NCBI RefSeq assembly: GCF_036250755.1
Contig: NZ_CP109583.1
Coordinates: 9,046,001 to 9,110,000, forward strand
Origin: Streptomyces uncialis
GTDB taxonomy: Bacteria > Actinomycetota > Actinomycetes > Streptomycetales > Streptomycetaceae
Direction: 5' to 3'
Length of the DNA: 64,000 nt
Both the position numbers and the translations under genes were made by a program. Within the stretch, counting starts at the first letter, position 1. Each line of letters opens with the position of its first letter. The notes under the pieces were generated by a model that saw nothing but the letters and a program-made list of their open reading frames with translations, searched no databases and was not told the DNA's origin. Positions 32,474 through 40,478 of this stretch are shown piece by piece.

Positions 32474-34172
32474 GGTTTACCCCTTCCCAGTTCGGTGAGT
32501 GCAGCAGGTAGCCGTCGATACGTCCGGCGCCGATCAGGGTGTCCGCATCGTCCTCGCTCAGGTCGGTGGCCCAGAGCAGCACGGTCATCGCGTGCACGTT
32601 GCGTATCCGCTCGGCGAGCGCGGTCCGTTCCACCCGCTGACCGTGATGCCCCATCGGGACGACCACGAAGTCCGCGGTTGCGCGGACCAGCACCGCGTCT
32701 TCGGAGCGCCAGCCGACGCAGTCGATCATCACTCCGACCGCCTGACCTGCCTGAGGGCTGCGGTTCGCTAGCCGCTGCCGCAGTACCGGCCAGGAGCCGG
32801 TAAGCAGCACACAGGGAGTCGATGACGGCTCAGCTTCGGTGGGGGGCACGATGTGCCCGATCGGGAGCGGTCCGGCCCCGGACGTGGTGGCCCGCGAGGA
32901 GTACAGGACCAGACCTGCAGGTGTCGTGCCCGGCGGATGCGGGCCGTCGGGCCGGATGACCGCGAGCCGGGTAGGCATGGTCAAGTGCCCGATGCGCAAG
33001 GGCTGTAGTCGGGGGGCGTCGTGGTCCGGCCGAGGCGCGGGCGCCGCCCGGGGGTCGGTGCGGACGCTGGCGAGCACCTTGGCGGTGAATGCTGGATCAC
33101 GACGTCGCAGCCATCTCCAGGTGTTGACGTCCCGACGGGTGCGGAGCGCGAAGGCGAGCTGGTGGGCGGGGAGCCGAATGTGCCGGTCAATGTCCTCGAA
33201 CCACTGCCTGCTGCTGTCCGCGTCGGTCTGCATCGCCTCGATTGCTGGACGACGCACGGACTCGTAACGCTTCAGAGCGGCCACGCTCGGAGTGTCATCA
33301 AGGGACTCGGCGAGGGCGTCGGCGTCCTCGATGGCTAGACGCGTACCGGAACCCACCGAGAAGTGTGTGGTGTGCGCGGCGTCGCCGATGAGGACCTGAC
33401 GGCCAGTGTGCCATCTCCGGTTGGCGACAGTCCGGAAGGAGCGCCATGGGAACGTGCTGCACTGCAGCCGTACCCCGTGCAACTGGTCAGCGAACAATGC
33501 GGTTAGCTGCGTCTCTGCGACGCGGCGGTCCAGGCGGTTGAGACCGGCCGCTCTGAGGGTGCGGGATGTAGCCTCGACGACGACCGCGCTGTGCTTCGGC
33601 CCGTACGGGTAGACGTGGGCGACGAACGCTCCGTGCGGCGTCCTGCGGAACCAGAATCCGGGCGTGAGAGCGGCGTCCGTTCGCATCCAGAGGTATTGCG
33701 TGAGTCCATCGCTGAGCGTGGTCGCGTGCTCTGCCTCGCGTGCCTGGCGGACCCGGCTGCCAGCTCCATCTGCGCCGACGAGGAGGTCCTCGCGGCCCAG
33801 TCGCATGCTGGGATCCCAGGGCCTGGTGTGGACTTTGGCGCCCAGGTTGCAGGCCCGACCGCGCAGGACGTCGAGCAGGCGCTGCCGTTCGATGCCCAGG
33901 ATCACGTGTCCCCCGGTGATCAACTCGTGGTCGCCGACCTGGAGTCGCACGGTGTCCCAGATCTGCGCGACCGAGCGGATCTGCTCGGCACTGATGGGGT
34001 CTCGCACTGCAAGGGCTTCGACGAATTCGGAGTCCAGGACGATGCCGACTCCGCCAGCGGCCGGAGCATCGTAGACCTCAACGTCCAGACCGGACCCGCC
34101 GCGCAGCAGGTTCACGGCCAGGGCGAAGCCGGCAGGGCCGCCGCCGACGATGACGCAGCGTCGGAAGGTCAC
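32466..34172 (-). CDS. FAD-dependent monooxygenase with degenerate second domain
   Basis: A 568-residue protein. The first 370 residues are a class A flavin monooxygenase: CVIVGGGPAGFALAVNLL binds the FAD ADP moiety, LLVGADGAGSRVR is the DG motif and VLIGDAAHTTHFSVGSGTRL the GD motif. The RDPISAEQI segment and overall order resemble anthraniloyl-CoA monooxygenase and VioD. As in anthraniloyl-CoA monooxygenase, a second domain follows that begins like an old-yellow-enzyme barrel (RLQPLRIGHLTMPTRLAVI, GLVLYSSRATT, GHIVPP), but it is short and lacks the usual FMN and catalytic motifs. The GTG start overlaps the aminotransferase stop. A hydroxylation or N-oxidation role is possible. Confidence 0.85.
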   Translation of the reverse strand: MTFRRCVIVGGGPAGFALAVNLLRGGSGLDVEVYDAPAAGGVGIVLDSEFVEALAVRDPISAEQIRSVAQIWDTVRLQVGDHELITGGHVILGIERQRLLDVLRGRACNLGAKVHTRPWDPSMRLGREDLLVGADGAGSRVRQAREAEHATTLSDGLTQYLWMRTDAALTPGFWFRRTPHGAFVAHVYPYGPKHSAVVVEATSRTLRAAGLNRLDRRVAETQLTALFADQLHGVRLQCSTFPWRSFRTVANRRWHTGRQVLIGDAAHTTHFSVGSGTRLAIEDADALAESLDDTPSVAALKRYESVRRPAIEAMQTDADSSRQWFEDIDRHIRLPAHQLAFALRTRRDVNTWRWLRRRDPAFTAKVLASVRTDPRAAPAPRPDHDAPRLQPLRIGHLTMPTRLAVIRPDGPHPPGTTPAGLVLYSSRATTSGAGPLPIGHIVPPTEAEPSSTPCVLLTGSWPVLRQRLANRSPQAGQAVGVMIDCVGWRSEDAVLVRATADFVVVPMGHHGQRVERTALAERIRNVHAMTVLLWATDLSEDDADTLIGAGRIDGYLLHSPNWEGVNHA

Positions 34173-35143
34173 CGGACACGCACCAGATCGGGAGCGAAGA
34201 GAGACGAATTTTTGAGCAGGTCTGCGAGGCGGGTGCCAGCGCCTGGACTGGCACCAGTGAAACTCGCCCGTAGGGAAGGACCATCGGCAAGGAAGTCCGC
34301 ACCAGGGCTTAGCTTGATCGAATGCTCGGCAAGGTGGCGCAGTGCAGTCTCCTCGTCGACGTTGGGACGGGGACGGATCAGCACGTGCGGACCGGGAGCC
34401 GTGCCGAGCCCAAGGCGCTCGTGGAATCGAGTGGCGGCGGTGAGCGTTGGCGCCACTGTCGCGTCGATGAGGCCGTCCAGGCCGCCGCGACGCAGGAAGA
34501 GCCCCCAGGCTCGCTGCCACACTGGGGAGGGCGTGGTGCCGAGCATCTCCGCAGTGGCCCGGCCGAAAAAGTCGGCGCTGTCCACCCAGCCGAGGCGTAC
34601 ACCGTGGCCGGTTAACTTGTGCAGGGTGCCGAGGCGGTCCGCTCCTGGGACGGGTGGCTCTGCGCCGAACCAACGGTAGGCCTCGTTGACGATCACCCGG
34701 TGGCCGGAAGTGGTCAGCCGCGTCAGCGTATCCCGCTCGCCGACCGTCAGGGTCCGGCCGTCGGGGTTGCGAAACGGCGAGGTCAGCCAGAGGGTCGAGG
34801 CCGGCGGACGCCGGAGCAACTCGTCCCAGGAGTGCAGGGACACGTCCGCCCCGGCCGCGCGCAGGGTGTGCAGCACGCCTGGAAAGGTCGGCCGCTCAAG
34901 GGCGATGCGGCGCTTGGTGCGGGCATAGGTGAGGGCGGTTGCCCGAACGCCCGCCGTGATGGTCAGCCGTTCTGGATCCGTCCCGAGTAGGCAGCCGAGT
35001 TCCTCTCGAAGCACCTCGTCGCCCTGGGGAGCGGGCTGTTGCCACAGCGTCACCGTGCGGGCTGCGGCATCCATCGCCTCCGCGAACACATCCCGGGCGC
35101 TGCGAGGCCAGCGCGGCGGGGGCCCGCTCAGGTCGGCGGTCAC
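34169..35143 (-). CDS. PLP-dependent class I/II aminotransferase-like enzyme
   Basis: A 324-residue fold-type I PLP enzyme. SPFRNPDGRTLT corresponds to the conserved asparagine loop, VIVNEAYRWFG to the D/N-x-A-Y motif, and LHKLTGHGVRLGWV to the Schiff-base lysine with the following phosphate-binding arginine. It is shorter than the usual 380-400 residues, mainly at the N-terminus. Close relatives include histidinol-phosphate and threonine-phosphate decarboxylase-like proteins. Amination of phosphonoacetaldehyde or phosphonopyruvate, or a decarboxylation, would fit the pathway. A TTA codon lies immediately after the active-site lysine. Overlaps of 4 nt with both neighbours support co-translation. 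Confidence 0.82.
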   Translation of the reverse strand: MTADLSGPPPRWPRSARDVFAEAMDAAARTVTLWQQPAPQGDEVLREELGCLLGTDPERLTITAGVRATALTYARTKRRIALERPTFPGVLHTLRAAGADVSLHSWDELLRRPPASTLWLTSPFRNPDGRTLTVGERDTLTRLTTSGHRVIVNEAYRWFGAEPPVPGADRLGTLHKLTGHGVRLGWVDSADFFGRATAEMLGTTPSPVWQRAWGLFLRRGGLDGLIDATVAPTLTAATRFHERLGLGTAPGPHVLIRPRPNVDEETALRHLAEHSIKLSPGADFLADGPSLRASFTGASPGAGTRLADLLKNSSLFAPDLVRVR

Positions 35144-36018
35144 AGCGGCCGAGCGGCGACGGGGGCGAACACCGCGCCCGTGGTCAGCACGGCGTCCTCC
35201 CAGGGGTCGAGTCGTAGGCCGTGCCAGGCCAGGACCCGTCGGACGGTGTGCAGGTCGGCGGCCGGAGCACAGCCGTCGAAGGCCATGCCCAGGACGGTGG
35301 CCGCCTCCGGGGGATGTACCTGTTCCGCGCTCAGCGCATCCTCCAGGAGCTTGCCTGAGAGCGGATCGCCGATCGTTGCGTCACGCACCAGCCGGTCGGC
35401 GAGTGTCCTAGCGGCGGGGGACAGCTGAGCCCAGACGGCGGCCGTCAGCCGCGTACGGACACCGCCGAGCACCGCGGCGTGGTCCCTGTACTCGCGAGGG
35501 CCGAACTCTAGAAGCTGCAGGACCGGTTCGACGTCACTGCTGCAGTAGAGCGTCGGGTCGGTACCACCGGACAGGACGGGGCATTCGGCGGCAGCGGCCT
35601 GCGGGCTGTCGGAGGTGTGCACGAGGTTGAGGACTTTGTTAGTCGCGCCGAGGTCGTGCCGTATGGTCCCAGGCCGGGCGTGTGACGGTTCGGCGTCGCC
35701 CTTGAGATCCTTGGCCTGCGCGTAGAAGTCGTCCGCGGACCTGCCGAGCTGGTCGGCTAACACGATCATCAGCGCCGGTCCCAGGCGGAAAAGCGCATCC
35801 AATGCCCGGTACCGGTACACCTTGTCTGCGGTCAGCTGCTGGAGCTCGCTCATCCGGTCGATCCGGTCCGGAGTTACGGTGGCGAGGCGCCAGCCCACCG
35901 GCTCCAAGCCGATCTCGGCGAAGCGGCGCAGCACGTCGCGGACCAGCCGTCGGACGATGCAGTCTGGGCTGACCATCACGAAGACCCGGTCTTTCCAGCT
36001 TGTGGGGTCATCCAGCAT
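35140..36018 (-). CDS. Nucleoside-diphosphate-kinase-like protein with C-terminal extension
   Basis: A 292-residue protein. Residues 10-150 follow NDP kinase: RVFVMVSPDC (NDK: VKPDG), the long helix LVRDVLRRFAEIGLEPVGWR, PGTIRHDLGA (NDK: PGTIRGDF) and NLVHTSDSPQAAAAE (NDK: NxxHGSDS). The phosphate-carrying histidine is kept as H134, and the arginine and asparagine neighbours are kept. The ATP-contacting lysine of VKPDG is replaced by serine (S17). Residues 150-292 are a helical extension absent from normal NDK. Presence in a biosynthetic operon and these changes suggest a specialised phosphotransfer or nucleotide-phosphonate reaction. It carries a TTA codon near 35758. Confidence 0.75.
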   Translation of the reverse strand: MLDDPTSWKDRVFVMVSPDCIVRRLVRDVLRRFAEIGLEPVGWRLATVTPDRIDRMSELQQLTADKVYRYRALDALFRLGPALMIVLADQLGRSADDFYAQAKDLKGDAEPSHARPGTIRHDLGATNKVLNLVHTSDSPQAAAAECPVLSGGTDPTLYCSSDVEPVLQLLEFGPREYRDHAAVLGGVRTRLTAAVWAQLSPAARTLADRLVRDATIGDPLSGKLLEDALSAEQVHPPEAATVLGMAFDGCAPAADLHTVRRVLAWHGLRLDPWEDAVLTTGAVFAPVAARPL

Positions 36019-37117
36019 GGGTCACCCCGCTTGCCACCGCGGTGCTCTGCTCTCCGGCGTTGAGCCGGAGGCCGGCGGCCCACACAGGATCCTTGCGACA
36101 GCCCCGCCGGACCTTTGCGTCCCAGGAACCGAAGCCGTAGTGGATGCGGCGTATCCCGGCCATGGGGGCGCGCGCCGCCGGATGGTAGAAGCCCGTGCTG
36201 AAGTAACTGAAGCGCGACAGCCCGCCGACGTAGTCGGTGCCGGTCAGCACTGCGCTCCAGTCGGCGCTCTCGCGGACGAACAGCATGAAGTTGACCAGAC
36301 GTCCCTGCGAGCGGGCTGATACGAGCAGCGTCTCCTCGGGGGCGAAGCGTTCCCGGATCTCCGCGATCATACGTCTCTCCTTCTCCGGTCGAGGTGTCCC
36401 GCCGTACTTGGCCACCAAGGCGCAGCGTAGATCGGCCAGTTCGCTGGCAGCCTGAGCGAGGTCTTCCTCGGCGACCATGACCTGTTGCTCCGCCAGATGC
36501 CGCTGTTCGCGGCGGATCGCGGTCCGCCTCTTGTAGCTGTGTGCGGCCAGGTACCCGTCGAAGTCGGCCCATGTGATGTCCAGTACGCAGGAGGAGGCAA
36601 GAGGGACGACCGCCGCGCCCGCCGACGCCAGCGCCCGCAGCAGCGGCTGTGCCGCACTAGTCAGGTACAGGAAGGACAGAGCGGCTAGTCCTTTGTCGGC
36701 GGCCCAGTCAAGGAGAGCGGCGACGAACCGATCGAGTGTCTTCGGATCGCGCGCCAGCGGACCGACGGGCCGGGTGTGCCAGTTCGGGTGCATCATCATC
36801 AGACCGGGCAACACGTCCGAGGTCTGCAGGCCAGCCCACGGGTGAGGGCCCTCGGCGATCAGTCCGACGTCGGTGCACCCGCCGGACAGGATCGCGAAGG
36901 GGTCGGAACGACGGTTGGCCGGCGGGTCGTCGAGGACCGTGCCGCCGAGCGCCACCAGCGTATCGTCGCCATCACAGAGAGCGAACGTGCGGAATGCGCT
37001 GCCGAAGCGGGCGATGCCCAGCCGCATCGACCTCTCGGACGTGCCGACCCGGTCATCGCCCACCCAGCGGTCCCAGTCGGACGGGATTCCCGGCCACACC
37101 TGCAATCGGGTTGTCAT
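36008..37117 (-). CDS. Fem-like GNAT transferase 2
   Basis: A 369-residue paralogue of the other two Fem-like proteins here. Matching blocks are VLPGLMMMHPNWHTRPVGPL, TWADFDGYLAAHSYKRRTAI, DLRCALVAKYGG, RLVNFMLFVRES, VLTGTDYVGG and IHYGFGSWDAKVRRGC. These map to the GNAT lobe that in FemX/MurM-like enzymes holds the acyl donor. ATG 37117 has a GGAGGAAG leader and lies 65 nt inside the phosphonopyruvate decarboxylase gene. Probable role: adding an amino acid to an aminophosphonate, or peptide extension. Confidence 0.82.
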   Translation of the reverse strand: MTTRLQVWPGIPSDWDRWVGDDRVGTSERSMRLGIARFGSAFRTFALCDGDDTLVALGGTVLDDPPANRRSDPFAILSGGCTDVGLIAEGPHPWAGLQTSDVLPGLMMMHPNWHTRPVGPLARDPKTLDRFVAALLDWAADKGLAALSFLYLTSAAQPLLRALASAGAAVVPLASSCVLDITWADFDGYLAAHSYKRRTAIRREQRHLAEQQVMVAEEDLAQAASELADLRCALVAKYGGTPRPEKERRMIAEIRERFAPEETLLVSARSQGRLVNFMLFVRESADWSAVLTGTDYVGGLSRFSYFSTGFYHPAARAPMAGIRRIHYGFGSWDAKVRRGCRKDPVWAAGLRLNAGEQSTAVASGVTHAG

Positions 37118-38225
37118 GGCTTCCTCCGTCCTGCACGCTGGCGGCGAAGCGGCGCGCAAGCACGTCGGTGGCGAGCGTGGTGCTGGCGCGCGCGCCCGTT
37201 GAGGGACTGTTCTCGGCGATACGGACGTGCAGCAGCACCGGGCCGCGAGAGCGCAGGATCGGTTCCGCCGCTTGCAGCTCCTTGGCCGTGCCGACCGACA
37301 CCGCGTGCAGGTATCCGCACGCCTTGGCGACTTCGGAAAACTGTGTGGAGGCGGCGCTGGTGATCTGGCCGCCGGTCGACTCGTACCGTCCGTTGTCTAG
37401 AACCACGTGCACCAGATTGGGCAGCTTGAGGTGGCCGACCGTCGACATCGCCCCCAAGTGCATGAGAGCGCTGCCATCTCCGTCGAGGGCCACCACACGG
37501 AGCTCCGGTCGGCGCAGTGCCACCCCCGCCGCAACCGAGATGGCATGCCCCATCGCGCCTTGGAGATAGAGGTTCCCAGGCTGGTCGCATTGAGCAAACA
37601 GATCGCGGGAGATATAGCCGGTACTGCTGACGAAGCGGGCGTCTGGGAACAGCCGGCCGAGCCCGGTTATGGCATCCCCGCGCTGCAGTGACCGTGTCTC
37701 AGAAGCGTTTCGGGGGTGCGGCTTGTCTCCCGGGATGCGGCTTGGGACGAGGATAAAACTCGGGAGCCCAATGCGCCGCTCCTCCTGGATTCTCATCAGC
37801 ATCTGCTCGAGATCTGTCGCCGTGCCCGGCAAGAGGTAGTGGGGCAGACCCAGTTGTTCCAGCAGAGGGATGGTCGTGCGGCCCATTACCTCATGTTGGG
37901 GCTCACCGGCGTCGGCGGTCGGCCAGCCCCGCATAGTCATGAAGGTAAGAACAGGGATGCGATAGGGCAGCGCCAGTGAGGTGAGCGGATTGACGAGGTT
38001 GCCGAAGCCGGAGTTCTGCACAAACAGTGCCGCCTCGTCACCCGCCAGCATCATGCCCACGACCGTCGAGAACCCGGCTCCTTCATGGACCGCAGGCACG
38101 TAGGAGAAGCGGGTGTCGTCGGCTACGCGGTCGTATACCCGGGAGAGATAGGAGCAGGGCACACCACAGAGCTGATGGCATCCGATCCCGTCCAGTGCGT
38201 CGAGCAACTCCTCCGCCGTGATCAC
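37053..38225 (-). CDS. ppd: Phosphonopyruvate decarboxylase
   Basis: A 390-residue thiamine-diphosphate enzyme that converts phosphonopyruvate to phosphonoacetaldehyde, making C-P bond formation irreversible. It has the Ppd N-terminal signature GCHQLCGVPCSYLSRVYD, the catalytic-glutamate region PAVHEGAGFSTVVGMMLAGD, the block FVQNSGFGNLVNPLTSLALP and the TPP-binding motif LDGDGSALMHLGAMSTVG with LDNGRYESTGGQ. These distinguish it from sulfopyruvate and acetolactate enzymes reasonably well. The GTG start overlaps the oxidase stop. It follows the PEP mutase-like gene in the same operon, the canonical arrangement. Confidence 0.95.
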   Translation of the reverse strand: MITAEELLDALDGIGCHQLCGVPCSYLSRVYDRVADDTRFSYVPAVHEGAGFSTVVGMMLAGDEAALFVQNSGFGNLVNPLTSLALPYRIPVLTFMTMRGWPTADAGEPQHEVMGRTTIPLLEQLGLPHYLLPGTATDLEQMLMRIQEERRIGLPSFILVPSRIPGDKPHPRNASETRSLQRGDAITGLGRLFPDARFVSSTGYISRDLFAQCDQPGNLYLQGAMGHAISVAAGVALRRPELRVVALDGDGSALMHLGAMSTVGHLKLPNLVHVVLDNGRYESTGGQITSAASTQFSEVAKACGYLHAVSVGTAKELQAAEPILRSRGPVLLHVRIAENSPSTGARASTTLATDVLARRFAASVQDGGSHDNPIAGVAGNPVRLGPLGGR

Positions 38226-39367
38226 GCGGGGCCACCCGTCTCTGGTGCAATGCGGCGGAGGCCGACCGACGCTGCAGGCTTCGCCTGCCGCAGATCGTCC
38301 GGCCGGTGTGCCCCGAGTACCGTCATGATTTCAGCGGTGCCGTGGATGAAGTCCTGCAATACACCTGTGATGGATGCGGCGCCACCCGCCGCAAGGGCGT
38401 CGAGCACGGGCCGTCCCAGGAGTACCGCACGGGCGCCGAGCGAGAGTGCGACGGCAACGTCTGCCGGACGGCGGACGCCGGAGTCCAAGTAGACCGGCCC
38501 AGCGCCTGCGACGGCCGCGACCACGGCGGGTAGCGCCTCGATGCTGGTTATTGACCGTTCGAACTGCCGGCCACCGTGGTTGGAGACCACGACACCGGCG
38601 GCGCCGACGTCCATGGCGTGTAGCGCGTCGGCAGGATGCAGGATTCCCTTGACCAGGACGGGCAGCCGGGTGCCAGCAATCAGCGCAGCCACGTCAGCCC
38701 AGGTGGTATCGGGATTCGGGAACACCTCGTCGAGTATCTCGCGGGGGGAGCAGCCGGTCTCGGCGGCCATATTCCGTACAGGCGCGCTGTTGACCAACGC
38801 GGGCGGGGCTGCGGCGAATCGCTCGAAGCGGTGCGCGAGGTCGCGCGGCCGGTGGCCGACCGCAGGGACGTCGACGGTGACCACGATCGCCTGGAAGCCG
38901 AGGTCTTCGGCCTCGTCGATCAGATGCTGGTTCAGCGCCGCGTTGCGTGTCAGATAGACCTGGCGCCACCGCAGCCCGTCTCCTGCAGCCGCGACGACTT
39001 CGGCCGCCGAGGCGGAGGAAAACGTGGACAGGCAGAAGCCGAGGCCTGCGGCGGCGGCCGCGGCTGCAGCTGCGGCCTCGGCGCGTGGGTGGAGCAGCCC
39101 TTGAAGACCCATCGGTGCGACGAGCACCGGCGCCACGATCGTCCCGCCGGTCACAGCGGTGGTCGGGTCGCCTGATGCACCCGTCAGGACGCGCGGTACC
39201 AGCATCGCCGTAGTGAAGCCCTCTTGGTTGCGAATCATGGTCGACTCGTCGCCAGCGGCGCCGAAGCAGTAGTCGAGCGCGGCCGGGTGCGGCACCGGGG
39301 CGGTGGGCCGGGCGGCAGGGGGCGGCTGCGTCGCATTGGTGGCCGCGTCGTTCACCGCGGATTCCAT
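38222..39367 (-). CDS. FMN-dependent 2-hydroxyacid oxidase/dehydrogenase
   Basis: A 381-residue TIM-barrel flavoenzyme of the lactate/glycolate/mandelate oxidase family, which oxidises 2-hydroxyacids to 2-oxoacids. It keeps LVAPMGLQGLLHP for FMN, VLVKGILHPADAL with the lysine, VVSNHGGRQFERS containing the catalytic histidine (SNHGGR) and LDSGVRRPADVAVAL plus GARAVLLGRPVL for the phosphate site. The substrate in this pathway could be a phosphono-hydroxyacid such as phosphonolactate or hydroxyphosphonoacetate. It lies between the mutase-like and decarboxylase genes, with a 16-nt overlap with the former. Confidence 0.88.
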   Translation of the reverse strand: MESAVNDAATNATQPPPAARPTAPVPHPAALDYCFGAAGDESTMIRNQEGFTTAMLVPRVLTGASGDPTTAVTGGTIVAPVLVAPMGLQGLLHPRAEAAAAAAAAAAGLGFCLSTFSSASAAEVVAAAGDGLRWRQVYLTRNAALNQHLIDEAEDLGFQAIVVTVDVPAVGHRPRDLAHRFERFAAAPPALVNSAPVRNMAAETGCSPREILDEVFPNPDTTWADVAALIAGTRLPVLVKGILHPADALHAMDVGAAGVVVSNHGGRQFERSITSIEALPAVVAAVAGAGPVYLDSGVRRPADVAVALSLGARAVLLGRPVLDALAAGGAASITGVLQDFIHGTAEIMTVLGAHRPDDLRQAKPAASVGLRRIAPETGGPA

Positions 39368-40194
39368 TCGTGAGCGCCGGTCAGGTCAAAGATTTCGTCG
39401 AGTTCGGAGAGCTCGTCGGTGATGTGGTCCAGGCGCCGAGAACGGCCGAGTGTAGTGAGCATTCGCGTCACGCCCCGGACCGTGGCACGCGACACCACAT
39501 TGGCGTAGACGACTGCGTTGGCACCGAGGTCGAAGAATTCGTCCGCCGACGTCTCGGGCAGCGAGGTTGGAGCGAGCACCAGGGGTGCTTTGCCCGCCAC
39601 TCTCGTGACCACCTCGGGGAGCTGGTCGGCGCAGCGACCGTTGCACTGGACGAAGACGGCGTCGGCACCGGCCCCGATGTAGGCCTCGAGTCGGCGGACC
39701 GCTTCGTCCGGGCCTAGTCCCGCTGTCAACGCCTCGGTGCGGGCGATGATCTTCAGTCCGGTCTTCCGGCCCATTAGACGTGACAATCGTTCGGCGAAGG
39801 CCTCGGAATGTTCCAGTTTGCGATCCTGCGTGGCGTACAGGGAGTTGCGCTTGGGGAAGGCGTTGTCCTCGATGCAGACAGCGTCGGCGCCGGCTGCGGC
39901 GAACATGTCGAGGGCACGTACGGCGGTCTCGTCGCTGCCGTAACCGTTGTCGGCATCGACGAACACGGGCAGATCGCAGCCCGAGCGCACGGCACGGACA
40001 GTTTCGGCCATTTCGGTGCTGGTGATCAGGTTGATGTCCGGCAGTTGGCGGTAGGTGGACGCCTCGAAACTGCCGACCCAGGCCAGATTGAAACCTGCGC
40101 GCTGTACCAACGACGCTGTGAGTGCGTCGTGCGCGCCCACTCCAATGAGCCGGGCGGAAGTGGACAGAAAAGGTTCTGACGGCTGCTCGCGCAA
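39352..40194 (-). CDS. pepM: PEP mutase-like enzyme with EDN motif
   Basis: About 280 residues of the isocitrate lyase/PEP mutase barrel family. PEP mutase rearranges phosphoenolpyruvate to phosphonopyruvate. The sequence follows the family: RLIGVGAHDALTASLVQRAG, WVGSFEAST, LPVFVDADNGYG, then the loop CIEDNAFPKRNSLY and KIIARTEALTAGLG. PEP mutases of phosphonate clusters carry E-D-K-x5-N-S; here the lysine is replaced by asparagine (N111) while the NS end is kept. Co-location with phosphonopyruvate decarboxylase still supports C-P chemistry. The start is uncertain: TTG 40194 after GGGGGAAG is preferred, and other starts run up to GTG 40299. Confidence 0.85.
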   Translation of the reverse strand: MREQPSEPFLSTSARLIGVGAHDALTASLVQRAGFNLAWVGSFEASTYRQLPDINLITSTEMAETVRAVRSGCDLPVFVDADNGYGSDETAVRALDMFAAAGADAVCIEDNAFPKRNSLYATQDRKLEHSEAFAERLSRLMGRKTGLKIIARTEALTAGLGPDEAVRRLEAYIGAGADAVFVQCNGRCADQLPEVVTRVAGKAPLVLAPTSLPETSADEFFDLGANAVVYANVVSRATVRGVTRMLTTLGRSRRLDHITDELSELDEIFDLTGAHEWNPR

Positions 40195-40478
40195 CGCTTC
40201 CCCCAATGATTTGGCGCACCCTGGACATGCCGGGCAGCAGGTGGCTCCGGAGATTAACAAACGTCGCCAAGCGATCGCCAATGAGTCACCAATTGGCACC
40301 CTTAGGAACCGGCACTCTGGACGCCTCGAGAAGATCCAGCTACCCTCCACAGACGCTGTCGATGAACGGGGGAACTGTCTCGACTGCCCGATTCGTCGAC
40401 CTTTCCGTGAAGGGAAAGGGATCCGTTTTGTCGCCTATGAGCGCACGGAACGCAGAATTCCAGAGGGGCGGGCGAGCG
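40195..40478. promoter_or_regulatory. Divergent control region of the phosphonate cluster
   Basis: About 280 bp separating the leftward eleven-gene operon from the rightward ligase-P450-SARP unit. It is noticeably richer in A/T than its surroundings (for example AAAGGGATCCGTTTTG). Both main promoters of the cluster should lie here and are likely targets of the SARP protein encoded at 42855. I could not identify an unambiguous heptamer repeat. Confidence 0.55.
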
